64,000 bases of DNA from Streptomyces sp. NBC_01317 (lineage in GTDB: Bacteria; Actinomycetota; Actinomycetes; Streptomycetales; Streptomycetaceae), in contig NZ_CP108393.1 in the NCBI RefSeq assembly GCF_035961655.1, positions 3,703,501 to 3,767,500 on the forward strand, given 5' to 3'. Made by a program: the position numbers and the translations under genes. Positions within the stretch are counted from its first letter, which is position 1. Every line of letters starts with the position of its first letter. Under the pieces are notes generated by a model. It was not told the origin of the DNA and searched no databases. It saw only the letters and a list, made by a program, of their open reading frames with translations. Shown piece after piece: positions 46,668 to 56,082 of this stretch.

Positions 46668-47990
46668 TCAGACGGTTTCCCTCAAAGCGCCCTTGGCATC
46701 GTCCGGTTCTTCCCGGCCCGCCAGGCGGGTTGTCATCACGAGTATGGTGCCCAGGACGAGGGCCAGGGCGGCCGGCACCGGGACCCGTCCGTCGGGGGCG
46801 AAGCCCCGGGTGGCGAAGTAGGCGAAGGCGGCGACGCCGGCTGGCAGACCGAGCCACAGAGGCCAGGCGCGGCGCAGGTCGAAGCGCGGCCGGGTACGTT
46901 CGTACAGTCGCGCCTGCCACCGCTCCAACGGCCTCAACACCACCAGCACACCGACCAGAACCACACCGAGCACCAAGAGCCACGGCACCCGCAGCGCCCA
47001 CCACGCCCCGGACCCGAACACGGGGTCGGGCGCGATCCCGGGCAGGTAGAAGACGGCGGCGACCACCAGCACCGGCAGCATGTGCCACAGGTAGAGCGTC
47101 ATGCTGGCGCCGCCCACGCGGCGCACGGCCCGCCACACCCGCTCGCGGGCGAGGAGCCGCCGTACCGCCGGCGCGGCGAGCAGACACAGACCGACCTGTG
47201 CCACCACCCAGGCCAGCATCGCCGCCGACGGCGGGTCGGTGTTGCTGGGGGTCTGCCCGGTCACCCGGATCAGACTGACCGGGAACGGCCCGAACGTGAT
47301 CAACGCCGCGAACACCAACCCCCCGCCCACCATCAGAGCGACCGCCACCGCGACCGGCCGACGCCCCGTCAGCAGCCCGTCGTACCAACAGAAACCCAGC
47401 TGGTACGCCACGCCCCACACCAGCACGTAGTTGACCGCTCCGACGTACGGCGCCTGCCCACCCATCCCCCACCAGCCGACCACCAGGGCGACGGCGCCCA
47501 TCACCACCGGCACGCGAAGTCCCCAGCGCCGGTGTGCCGCGTGCAGCGGCGGAGTCAGGACGCCGAGGAGCAGGTACACCGGCAGGAACCAGAACTGCAT
47601 CGCCATCGCCCACCCCACCAGAGCCAGGGTGCCCGGATCCACACCAACAACCGAGCACACGCCGACGGCAGACAGCACGAGCCCGCTGTACACAGCCGCC
47701 GGAAGCAACAACCGCAGCCCCCGCCGCCCGACCCACCCAGCAGCCGTACCCCCCGCCGCCCGGGCCCGCACCCAGGAACCACCCGCCGCGTGGCCCCCGG
47801 CCAGAAAGAACAACGGCATGATCTGAAAACCCAGCGTCAGCCACCGCGTCCACGGCTCGACCGCCAACAACTCCGGCGCGTCAATCTCCCCACCGGGCCC
47901 GAGAACCAGCCCAGTGATCACCCAGTGCCCCAGCACCACCAGAACGATCGCCCAGGCACGCACGAAGTCGACATACCGGTCCCTCCCCAT
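46668..47990 (-). CDS. Acyltransferase 3 family membrane protein
   Basis: 440 aa with about ten membrane segments and the family N-terminus DRYVDFVRAWAIVLVVLGHW, where His is the likely catalytic residue, and FLAGGHAAGGSW further on. It O-acylates a sugar or lipid on the membrane. It is followed by the GT-B-like gene on the same strand. The gene lies between two direct copies of a 30-base hairpin sequence (46635 and 48670). Confidence 0.85.
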   Translation of the reverse strand: MGRDRYVDFVRAWAIVLVVLGHWVITGLVLGPGGEIDAPELLAVEPWTRWLTLGFQIMPLFFLAGGHAAGGSWVRARAAGGTAAGWVGRRGLRLLLPAAVYSGLVLSAVGVCSVVGVDPGTLALVGWAMAMQFWFLPVYLLLGVLTPPLHAAHRRWGLRVPVVMGAVALVVGWWGMGGQAPYVGAVNYVLVWGVAYQLGFCWYDGLLTGRRPVAVAVALMVGGGLVFAALITFGPFPVSLIRVTGQTPSNTDPPSAAMLAWVVAQVGLCLLAAPAVRRLLARERVWRAVRRVGGASMTLYLWHMLPVLVVAAVFYLPGIAPDPVFGSGAWWALRVPWLLVLGVVLVGVLVVLRPLERWQARLYERTRPRFDLRRAWPLWLGLPAGVAAFAYFATRGFAPDGRVPVPAALALVLGTILVMTTRLAGREEPDDAKGALRETV

Positions 47991-48667
47991 GCGCCACCAT
48001 GCTGCCCCCCACAGCCCTCACCCGGGCAAACTCCCCCAGGACCGCAACCAACTCGTACCCAACACGACACAAGCCAACGCCGCCCGACCGGGTCGGGAGT
48101 GAGCCCCACCCGCCGGTGAGCCCTACCCGCCGGTGAGGCAGCAGCGGCCGGGGGCCGCTTCCGGGCCTATTGCCTCAAAGCGCTCGCCGTCTTCTTGTAA
48201 GGCATACAGACGGCCGCCGCCACTGCGGCGTTCCCCACAACAAGAAGCATCGACAGTGCAAATCCGCCCACGAAGAGCCTAGTACGTATCACTCGGCCAC
48301 ACTCCCGCTCATGATCGAAACATTCTCAGCGCGGACAGTACTGACCTCAACGCGACCATACAAACTGACAAACCGTCATGCATATTGCGCCGGTCCCCAC
48401 GAGAGCGCCCATGATCCGCATCCAGTCCCGGACAGCCCGCCGACCTGCAAGGAATCTACCCGTGTAGCACCACGGAGTGCCCGGACGATCAAACGGTCCA
48501 CGCCGGCAACGAGCTAGACCATTCCGGCCTGCGGCACCTCCTCGGCGCCTGACCCGACCCGCCCCGGCGGCCTGCCGCGAGGGAGCCGGATCGAGTGGGA
48601 CCAGAACGGAGACCACAGCCGGCCGAGCGGCTCGCGACCCGCGCCGCCGCATCCGGGGGAATAGCAA
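47991..48667. other. Gene-free stretch upstream of the acyltransferase
   Basis: About 680 bp with no convincing coding frame. It holds two tandem 17-bp units (GTGAGCCCCACCCGCCG and a one-base variant) at 48099-48132 and a locally AT-rich patch near 48250-48380 that could contain the acyltransferase promoter. No other structure was recognised. Confidence 0.6.
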
Positions 48668-48701
48668 AAGCCCCAGGTCATGGCGAGATGTCCTGGGGCT
48701 T
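48668..48701 (-). terminator. Hairpin downstream of tRNA-Thr
   Basis: AAGCCCCAGG...CCTGGGGCTT with a GGCGAG loop and one internal mismatch, 7 bases past the tRNA 3' end. Related copies are at 37129 and 46635. Confidence 0.85.
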
Positions 48702-48707
48702 CTACAG

Positions 48708-48781
48708 AGCCGCCTTCGGGATTCGAACCCGAGACCTACGCATTACGAGTGCGTTGCTCTGGCCAACTGAGCTAAGGCGGC
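48708..48781 (-). tRNA. tRNA-Thr, anticodon CGU
   Basis: 74 bases forming a full cloverleaf. Acceptor arms GCCGCCT/AGGCGGC, D-loop AGCTCAGTTGG, anticodon loop CTCGTAA (anticodon complement at 48745-48747), T-arm GGTTCGAATCC. CCA is not encoded. Reads ACG codons. It marks the edge between accessory and conserved regions. Confidence 0.97.
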
Positions 48782-48878
48782 GTGCCGTCCGGACCATACT
48801 GCGGTCAGCGGCGGGGCCAAGTCTACACAGTTTCCGGGGGTGCTCCTCACCCCCTGGGTGCTGGGGTGTTTTTGCAGG

Positions 48879-50411
48879 TCAGGAGCACTTTGTGGCGGGT
48901 TTGGGGGGTGTGCCCTCCAGGATGTAGGTGTTGATCGCCGTATCGATGCAGTCGCTGCCCCGGCCGTACGCCGTGTGGCCGTCACCGTCGTACGTGAGCA
49001 GGGTGCCCGAGGAGAGCTGGTCGGCCAGGGAGACCGCCCATTTGTACGGGGTCGCCGGGTCGCGGGTGGTGCCGACCACGACGATCGGGGCCGCGCCCTT
49101 GGCCTCGATGCGGTGTGCGGTGCCGGTGGCCTTCGTGGGCCAGTACGCGCAGTTCAGGGACGCCCACGCGAGGCCTTCGCCGAAGACCGGGGAGGCCTCT
49201 TCGAAGGAGGGCAGGGCCTCGGTGACCTCGGCGGGGCCCGAGAAGGCCGGCGGGAGGTCCAGGCAGTTGACGGCGGAGTTGGCGAACATCAAGTTCGCGT
49301 ACGAGCCGTCGCTGTCGCGTTCGTAGTACGAGTCGGCGAGGGTGAGGAGCGCCGAGCCGTCGCCCGCCATCGCCGTCGTGAGGGCCTCACGGAGCTGCGG
49401 CCAGGCGGACTCGTCGTACATCGCGGCGATCACCCCCGTCGTCGCCAGCGACTCCGTCAGGGGGCGGCTCTCGCCCGTGGCCACGGGCTTGGCGTCCAGG
49501 GTGTTGAAGAACGCCTTCATCCGTACGCCGACGTCCGCGACGGACTTCGTGCCGAGCGGGCAGTCCGTCTGCTTGACGCAGTCCGCCGCGAAGGAGGCGA
49601 AGGCCGTCTCGAAGCCGGCGGTCTGGTCGCGGTTCAGCTCGCGGGCCGGGAGGGACGGGTCCATCGCGCCGTCGAGGACGAGCCGGCCGGTGTGCTTCGG
49701 GAACAGCTCGGCGTACGTCGCCCCGAGGAAGGTGCCGTACGACGCACCCACGTACGTCAGCTTCTTGTCGCCCAGCGCCGCGCGGAAGACGTCCATGTCG
49801 CGGGCCGCGTCGACCGTGGAGACATGCGGCAGGATCGTGGCCGACCGCTTCTCGCAGCCCGCCGCGAACTTCTTGAACGACGCGGTGAGGAGTGTTTCCT
49901 CGCCTTGGTCGTCCGGGGTCTGGTCGACCTGCGTGTACGCGTCCATCTCCTTGCCCGTCAGGCATTCGACCGGCTCGCTGTCGGCCACCCCGCGCGGGTC
50001 GATGGCCACCATGTCGTACCGCGCGCGGACCGGGGCCGGGTAACCGATGCCCGCGTACGCCTGGAGGTAGCCGACGGCCGAGCCGCCCGGGCCTCCGGGG
50101 TTGACCTGGAGGGAACCGAGGCGTGTGCCGGGGCCTGTGGCCTTCTTACGGGCCACCGCCAGGCTGATCTCCGTCCCGTCCGGCTTCGTGTAGTCCAGCG
50201 GCGCCTTCATCTTGGCGCATTCAAAGCCGGTCACCCCGCACGAACGCCAGGCGAGCTTCTGCCCGTAGAACTTCTTCAGCGCGGCCGGATCCGCCGTCGA
50301 GCCCGCTCCCGTACCCGCCCCCGACGCCGAGTCGGAGCTGCAACCCGAGAGCAGGAGACCGGCCGCCACGAGGGCGGTGGCGGAGATGCGGAAGAGGCGC
50401 CTGGTGTCCAT
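48879..50411 (-). CDS. Secreted alpha/beta hydrolase, tripeptidyl aminopeptidase (TAP) type lipoprotein
   Basis: 510 aa. A lipoprotein signal ends at LLLSGC with Cys24. The alpha/beta-hydrolase part has oxyanion VNPGGPGGSA, nucleophile Ser in GASYGT, acid Asp in TTRDPATP and base His in DGDGHTAYG, followed by the TAP-like C-terminal domain. It would remove tripeptides or process secreted proteins at the membrane surface. It is monocistronic, divergent from nothing; holB precedes it on the same strand. Confidence 0.93.
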   Translation of the reverse strand: MDTRRLFRISATALVAAGLLLSGCSSDSASGAGTGAGSTADPAALKKFYGQKLAWRSCGVTGFECAKMKAPLDYTKPDGTEISLAVARKKATGPGTRLGSLQVNPGGPGGSAVGYLQAYAGIGYPAPVRARYDMVAIDPRGVADSEPVECLTGKEMDAYTQVDQTPDDQGEETLLTASFKKFAAGCEKRSATILPHVSTVDAARDMDVFRAALGDKKLTYVGASYGTFLGATYAELFPKHTGRLVLDGAMDPSLPARELNRDQTAGFETAFASFAADCVKQTDCPLGTKSVADVGVRMKAFFNTLDAKPVATGESRPLTESLATTGVIAAMYDESAWPQLREALTTAMAGDGSALLTLADSYYERDSDGSYANLMFANSAVNCLDLPPAFSGPAEVTEALPSFEEASPVFGEGLAWASLNCAYWPTKATGTAHRIEAKGAAPIVVVGTTRDPATPYKWAVSLADQLSSGTLLTYDGDGHTAYGRGSDCIDTAINTYILEGTPPKPATKCS

Positions 50412-50490
50412 TCCGCGAGCCTAGCCGCCGTGTGACGCGTCCCGTGTTTCCACGCTCGAACGGGTGAATCGCGGGCCGTCCGGTTCCCGG

Positions 50491-51696
50491 TCAGCCCGCC
50501 CGCAGCGACACCGCCATCGCCTCGACCGCCAGCAGCGGCGCCACATTGCGGTCCAGCGCCTGGCGGCAGCCGCTGATCGACTCGATGCGGCGCAGCGTCC
50601 GCTCCGGGGTGGAGGCCCTGGCGACCCGGTCCAGCGCGTCCCGTACGTCCACGTTGGCGAGCTGGACGCGGGAACCCAGCTGGAGGGCCAGCACATCGCG
50701 GTAGAAGCCGGTGAGTTCGGTCAGTGCCAGATCGAGGCTGTCCCGCTGCGTACGGGTCGAACGGCGCTTCTGGCGGTCGGCCAGCTCCTTCATCACGCCC
50801 GCCGTACCGCGCGGCATCCGGCCGCCTGCCGACGCGCCGAGCGCCGCCTTCATGTCCTCCGTCTCCTTGACGTCGACATCCTCGGCGACCTGCTTGGCGT
50901 CCTCCGTCGCGGCGTCGATCAGCTCCTGGGCCGCCCGGAGACAGCCGCCGATGTCGTCGACGCGCAACGGCATCTTCAGGACCGTGGCGCGGCGGGCACG
51001 CGCCCGTTCGTCCGTGGCCAGCCGGCGGGCCCGGCCGATGTGCCCCTGGGTCGCGCGCGCGGCGGCGTGCGCGGCCTCGGGGTCGATGCCGTCGCGCCGG
51101 ATCAGGACGTCCGCCACCGCCGCCACGGACGGCGTACGCAGAACGAGGTGACGGCAGCGGGAGCGGATCGTGGGCAGGACGTCCTCCAGCGAGGGGGCGC
51201 AGAGCAGCCATACGGTGCGCTGCGCCGGCTCCTCCACGGCTTTCAGCAGGACGTTGCCCGCGCCCTCGGTGAGGCGGTCGGCGTCCTCCAGCACGTTGAC
51301 CTGCCAGCGGCCGCCGGCCGGGGAGAGCTGCGAGCGGCGGACCAGCTCACGGGTCTCCTTCACCCCGATGGAGAGCAGGTCCGTACGGATCACATCCACA
51401 TCCGCGTGTGTCCCGATCAGGCTCGTATGGCATCCGTCGCAGAACCCGCAGCCCGGCTCTCCGCCCAGCGCGCGGTCCGGGCTGGTGCACTGGAGGGCGG
51501 CGGCGAAGGCGCGGGCGGCGGTGGAGCGGCCGGAGCCGGGCGGTCCCGTGAAGAGCCAGGCGTGCGTCATCCTCGTCGCCTCGGGGGGTGCGAGGCCCGC
51601 GGCCTCGGCCGTGACACGCGCGTCCGCGTCCCGAGCGGCCGCGGCCAGCGTCGCCTGGACGCGCTCCTGCCCGACCAGGTCGTCCCATACGGTCAT
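50491..51696 (-). CDS. holB: DNA polymerase III subunit delta'
   Basis: 401 aa clamp-loader subunit, AAA+ fold. P-loop position GPPGSGRST (51-59) has Arg in place of the usual Lys, as expected for a non-hydrolysing delta' type. Zinc-binding cysteines in GCGFCDGC. Sensor-type SRCRHLVLR. The central region (residues 240-300) has a less conserved acidic insertion. It lies between tmk and the TAP gene, the typical Streptomyces order. Confidence 0.95.
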   Translation of the reverse strand: MTVWDDLVGQERVQATLAAAARDADARVTAEAAGLAPPEATRMTHAWLFTGPPGSGRSTAARAFAAALQCTSPDRALGGEPGCGFCDGCHTSLIGTHADVDVIRTDLLSIGVKETRELVRRSQLSPAGGRWQVNVLEDADRLTEGAGNVLLKAVEEPAQRTVWLLCAPSLEDVLPTIRSRCRHLVLRTPSVAAVADVLIRRDGIDPEAAHAAARATQGHIGRARRLATDERARARRATVLKMPLRVDDIGGCLRAAQELIDAATEDAKQVAEDVDVKETEDMKAALGASAGGRMPRGTAGVMKELADRQKRRSTRTQRDSLDLALTELTGFYRDVLALQLGSRVQLANVDVRDALDRVARASTPERTLRRIESISGCRQALDRNVAPLLAVEAMAVSLRAG

Positions 51697-51768
51697 GTGC
51701 CGCCATCACCTCCGTGCCGTGCCGGTATGCGTGCCGTACGGCGCGTGGTGTGCCGTACGGAATCCATT

Positions 51769-51800
51769 GTGGGGCCGGGGTCTGACAGTCCCGGCCCCAC
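51769..51800 (-). terminator. Hairpin after tmk
   Basis: Perfect 11-bp stem GTGGGGCCGGG with its complement and a 10-base loop, 45 bases beyond the tmk stop and before holB. Confidence 0.7.
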
Positions 51801-51845
51801 CAAGGTCATCCGCAGGCTGATCCGCGAGGATCCGCCGGAAACCGG

Positions 51846-54800
51846 CTAGCGGCGCCGCCGCCGTCCGCCGTTCTCGTCGCGGTCGTCGTCGTGCGGGCCG
51901 AGCAGTTCGTCGGCCAGGGTCGGGAGGTCGTCCAAGGGGGTCTCCTCCGCCCAGTCCGAACGGCGGCGCGGACGCTCCGCCTCCGGCGGCGCCTGCGCGT
52001 AACCGGGCACCGGGCCCTGTCCGCCGTCCGGATACAGCTGCGGCAGCTCACGCGTGCGCTCGTTGGCACCCTCGGCGACCGCCGGTTCCGGCGTCTCCTC
52101 GCGGAAGAAGCCCGGCGGCACCCTGTCCGCCGGAACGGCATCCTGTACGGGCCGTACCGGCGAAAGGACGGCCGTCTCGTCGGTGGCGCGCACCTCACGC
52201 GCGTCCCTGGCGTCCCGTCCGCCCAGGGGGTCGGGCGTACCCGGCGCGTCCCAAGACTGCCTCGGGTCACGCGGATCCCGCGAACCCTCCGCGTCCCGTG
52301 AACCCGGCGCGTCCTGCGAACCCCCGGTATCCGCCGAACCGTCCCCGCCCCGCGCATCCTCCGCGTCGCTCGAATCCCCTGAGTCCCGCCGATCCTCCGC
52401 GTCCCTCGGACCCTCGGAGTCCCGGCGATCACGCGCGTCCCGCTCCCCCGGCCGGTCCGCGTCCCCCTGCCCGTCGCGTACCGGCGGAATCACCGCCGTC
52501 TCGTCGGCCGCCGGATCCTGGATCCGCGGGATCACCCGGGTCTCGTCCCCCGCCGGTTCCTGGACCTGCGGAATGACCGCCGTCTCCTCGGCGTCGGAGC
52601 CCGCCGTCCGGCGCTCGTCCTCCGGCTCCGGACGGACCGCCCGGACCTCGCGTGTCACCTCGTCCGGAGCGAACTCCGGCTTCTTCAGGAAGCGCGAGCC
52701 CGGTACCGCCGGTGTCGCCACCGTGGTCTCGTGCGGCGGGTACGCCGGAGGCTCGGACCGCGCTGCTTCTACAGAAGGCTGAGCGGATGCCTGAGCAGCC
52801 GCCTGCGCGGCGGCCTCAGCGGCCTCCCGAGCAGCAGCAGCCTCCCGGGCGGCACCCTGACGCGCCGCCTCCTCAGCGGCAGCCCTCTCCGCGACCACCC
52901 GTTCAGCAGCGGCCCGTTCGGCGACAGCCAGCTCAGCGGCGGCTCGCTCGGCGGCCGCCCTCTCCGCCGCAGCGCGTTCCACAGCGGCCCGCTCGGCCGC
53001 CGCCTTCTCCGCCGCGGCCCGCCCCGCGGCCGCTTCCTCCTCCGCCGCCCTGGCCGAAGCCGCCGCAGCGGCCGCAGCGGACTCTTCCGCGAGCCGTCGC
53101 GCCTCCTCGGCCCTCAGCAGCGCCTCCTCCGCCTTGCGCTGCTTCTCCCGGCGCCGCTCCTCGGCCTCGGCACGGAGCCTGGCCTCGTCCTCGGCCTGCC
53201 TCCTGAGACGCGCCTGCTCCGCCTCGTGCGCCTGCTGCTCGGCCTCCCGGCGCCTGCGCTCCTCCTCGGCCAGCCGGCGCTCCTCCTCGGCGCGCTGCCT
53301 GGCTTCCTCCGCCTGCCGTTCGGCCTCGCGCTGCCGCGCCTCCTCCAGCTCGCGGCGCTTGCGCTCCTCCTCCTCGGCACGGAGCTTGGCCAGCTGCGCC
53401 TGGCGCTCGCGCTCCAGCCGCTCCTCCTCCGCCTTGCGCGCCGCCTCTTCCTCGGCCCGGCGCCTGGCCTCCTCGATGGCGGCCCGCCGTGCGTCCTCCC
53501 GGGCCTTCACCTCGGCCTCGGACAGCGGCAGCATCTGGTCGAGCCGGTGCCGTACGACCGTGGTGACGGCCGCCGGCTCCTGGCCCGCGTCCACGACGAG
53601 GTACCGGGCGGGGTCGGCCGCCGCGAGCGTCAGGAAGCCGGACCGTACCCGCTGGTGGAACTCCGCGGGCTCCGACTCCAGCCGGTCAGGCGCCTCCGTG
53701 AAGCGCTCACGCGCCGTCTCCGGGGAAACGTCGAGCAGCACCGTCAGGTGCGGTACGAGTCCGTCCGTCGCCCAGCGCGAGATCCGCGCGATCTCGGTCG
53801 GCGAGAGGTCACGGCCCGCGCCCTGGTACGCGACGGACGAGTCGATGTAACGGTCCGAGATGACGATCGCACCGCGCTCCAGGGCGGGCCGGACGACCGA
53901 ATCGACGTGCTCGGCGCGGTCGGCCGCGTACAGCAGCGCCTCCGCGCGGTTCGACAGACCGGCGCTCGACACGTCCAGCAGGATCGAACGCAGCCGCTTG
54001 CCGACCGGCGTGGCGCCCGGCTCGCGCGTGACGACCACTTCGTGGCCCTTGCCACGGATCCACTCCGCCAACGCCTCCACCTGCGTGGACTTGCCGGCGC
54101 CGTCGCCGCCCTCCACCGCGAGGAAGAAGCCCGACGCGGCCGGGGCCTGCGCCGGGTCGGCGCCGCCCCGCACCGCGTCCCGCAGGTCCCTGCGCAGCGG
54201 TACTCCGGCGCGGTCGTCGGTCTTGGCGAGCACCACCGCCGCCACGGGCAGCAGCAGCGCGCCGACCAGCATGAGCGTGAAGGCGGCCCCGCCGTGCGCG
54301 AAGACGAAGTCCTCGTTGGCGAGGCGGTGCGGGCCGATGGCCGCGGCGAGCAGGGGCGCGATCACCACTCCGGCCGCCACGAAGAGCCGTACGACCGCGT
54401 GGAGATGACCGGTCACGCGCGTACGGAGCGATTCCTCGGTCTCCAGGTCGATCAGCGTGTGTCCGGTGTTCGCCGCGACGCCGGCGGCGAAGCCGGTGAA
54501 CAGCGCGAGGAACAGCACGGTCGCCGTGTCCGGTACGAGCCCCATGGCGAGCAGCGCGATACCGGTCAGCGCGATCGCCAGCGGGAGCAGGCGGCGGCGG
54601 GACAGGGAGGGCAGCACCTTGGCCGCGCCCCGGATGCCGAGCCCGGTGCCACCGGTCAGGAAGAGGACGAGCAGCGCGAACGCGACGGGGCCGCCGCCGA
54701 GGTCCTTCGCGTGCAGGACGGACACGGAGACGGCAGCCGCGATGGCGCCGGCCACGGCGGAGCAGGCGAGGACGAACAGCGGCACGCCGCCCGTCCGCCC

Positions 54801-55901
54801 CTTGCCCGCACCGGAGCCGGAAGCGGAGCCAGAGCCGGAAGCCGAACCGGAGCCGGAAGCCGAAGAAGAACCCGAAACGGAAGCCGAGGGCCGCCGCAGC
54901 CCCTCCAGCGGCGAGCGCGGCCGGGGCGTACGCCCGTCGGGCAGCTCGATGAAGTAGAGCGTCGACACGGAGGCCGCGAAGAGCCCCGCCGCCACGTACG
55001 ACCCGAGGGCCGCCTGGTGCAGCGAGAACCAGTCGATGCCCGTACCGAGCAGATTGCCGATCAGCGTGGCCACGAGCAGCACGGCCGCCGCCGCGGGCAC
55101 GGCCAGGAACGCCGTACGCAGCGAGAGGCGGTGCAGGGCGTCGAAGTGGTCGGGCAGCGGGCGGACCGCCGCGCCCTCCATCGGAGGCGCCGGGAGCAGG
55201 GCGGGAGCCGCGCTCTCCTTGGCGACCGTCCAGAAACGCTCGGCGACCCCGGCCACGAAGACCGTGCTGAGCAGGATGGGCAGGGCGCGGTCGGGGGTCC
55301 AGTCGATCCACAGCGGGGCGATGATCAGGAGTGCGAGGCGTACGACGTCCGCGCCGATCATCGTCCAGCGACGGTCGAGCGGCCCGCCCTCCCGCGGCGG
55401 CTTGCGCGGCTTGGCGCGCTTGCCGGAGGTGCCGCCGCGCGGGGGACGGCCGTCGGCCCCGACGGCCGAAGCACCGGTCCCGTCGCTCTCCCCCGTACCG
55501 GAAGCACCGGAAGCACCAGGAGCAGCAGAATCCGTACCGGTGCCCGTCCTGGGACGCGTGCCGGAACCAGGAGTCACCAACGCCGTCAGCGGTCCCAGAA
55601 GCACCGCCCCGAACAGCACCGTGGCCACGACCCGCGCCCCGAACACCGCCGCGACGGCGAACGCCGCGCCTCGGTATCCCGCGCCGAACGAGCCCTCGGA
55701 GATGGCTGCTTGCAACGACAGCAGCAGAAGCACGAGAACGGCGAGCGCGTCGCCCACACCGCCGATGAGCTGGGCGCCCCACAACCGCCGCAGCGGTGGG
55801 AGGCGCAGCAGTGAGCGTACGGCGCGCTCTCGTGAGTCTGCGGCAAGTGCGTCGGAGTCGGAGGTGGCGCTCACGACCGTTGGCTGCTCGGCTCGCGTCA
55901 T
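51846..55901 (-). CDS. tmk: Thymidylate kinase fused to an MFS-like membrane domain and a long coiled-coil tail
   Basis: 1351 aa; a stand-alone Tmk is about 210. Residues about 25-560 form an MFS-like region with some 10-12 hydrophobic segments, interrupted near 330-366 by SGSGSASGSG repeats. Residues about 585-795 are a complete dTMP kinase: P-loop VEGGDGAGKST, DR(Y) motif ISDRYIDSSVAYQGAGR, lid RERFTEAPDR. Then about 280 residues of Ala/Glu/Arg-rich coiled coil (EEEARRRAEEE type) and an acidic, repetitive tail (RDAEGSRDPRD type). A membrane-Tmk fusion is typical of Streptomyces; the tail is what makes this one long. It phosphorylates dTMP. Confidence 0.94.
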   Translation of the reverse strand: MTRAEQPTVVSATSDSDALAADSRERAVRSLLRLPPLRRLWGAQLIGGVGDALAVLVLLLLSLQAAISEGSFGAGYRGAAFAVAAVFGARVVATVLFGAVLLGPLTALVTPGSGTRPRTGTGTDSAAPGASGASGTGESDGTGASAVGADGRPPRGGTSGKRAKPRKPPREGGPLDRRWTMIGADVVRLALLIIAPLWIDWTPDRALPILLSTVFVAGVAERFWTVAKESAAPALLPAPPMEGAAVRPLPDHFDALHRLSLRTAFLAVPAAAAVLLVATLIGNLLGTGIDWFSLHQAALGSYVAAGLFAASVSTLYFIELPDGRTPRPRSPLEGLRRPSASVSGSSSASGSGSASGSGSASGSGAGKGRTGGVPLFVLACSAVAGAIAAAVSVSVLHAKDLGGGPVAFALLVLFLTGGTGLGIRGAAKVLPSLSRRRLLPLAIALTGIALLAMGLVPDTATVLFLALFTGFAAGVAANTGHTLIDLETEESLRTRVTGHLHAVVRLFVAAGVVIAPLLAAAIGPHRLANEDFVFAHGGAAFTLMLVGALLLPVAAVVLAKTDDRAGVPLRRDLRDAVRGGADPAQAPAASGFFLAVEGGDGAGKSTQVEALAEWIRGKGHEVVVTREPGATPVGKRLRSILLDVSSAGLSNRAEALLYAADRAEHVDSVVRPALERGAIVISDRYIDSSVAYQGAGRDLSPTEIARISRWATDGLVPHLTVLLDVSPETARERFTEAPDRLESEPAEFHQRVRSGFLTLAAADPARYLVVDAGQEPAAVTTVVRHRLDQMLPLSEAEVKAREDARRAAIEEARRRAEEEAARKAEEERLERERQAQLAKLRAEEEERKRRELEEARQREAERQAEEARQRAEEERRLAEEERRRREAEQQAHEAEQARLRRQAEDEARLRAEAEERRREKQRKAEEALLRAEEARRLAEESAAAAAAASARAAEEEAAAGRAAAEKAAAERAAVERAAAERAAAERAAAELAVAERAAAERVVAERAAAEEAARQGAAREAAAAREAAEAAAQAAAQASAQPSVEAARSEPPAYPPHETTVATPAVPGSRFLKKPEFAPDEVTREVRAVRPEPEDERRTAGSDAEETAVIPQVQEPAGDETRVIPRIQDPAADETAVIPPVRDGQGDADRPGERDARDRRDSEGPRDAEDRRDSGDSSDAEDARGGDGSADTGGSQDAPGSRDAEGSRDPRDPRQSWDAPGTPDPLGGRDARDAREVRATDETAVLSPVRPVQDAVPADRVPPGFFREETPEPAVAEGANERTRELPQLYPDGGQGPVPGYAQAPPEAERPRRRSDWAEETPLDDLPTLADELLGPHDDDRDENGGRRRRR

Positions 55902-56082
55902 CCGCCCAGCCTATCCGCAGCCGGTGACAGTCCGTGCGGCCGGTGCGGAGCGGGTGGTCCAGGCGTGGCGATTACCGCCCGGTTGCCCTCCCGCACCCGC
56001 CCATTCGTCCGCTTTTCCGGCCGCTCTCACCCGCACCGGCCGCTCGTACTCGTCCTCGTCGGCCGCTCTTAATCGTCCGCTC

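Noticed and set aside
48347..48667. 106-codon minus-strand frame in the gap before the tRNA
   Set aside because: Arg/Gly/Ala-rich with no ribosome site or recognisable fold; a shadow frame is more likely.
52731..55814. 1027-codon plus-strand open frame opposite tmk
   Set aside because: Arg/Leu/Gly-rich mirror of the coiled-coil and membrane parts of tmk; no domain of its own.
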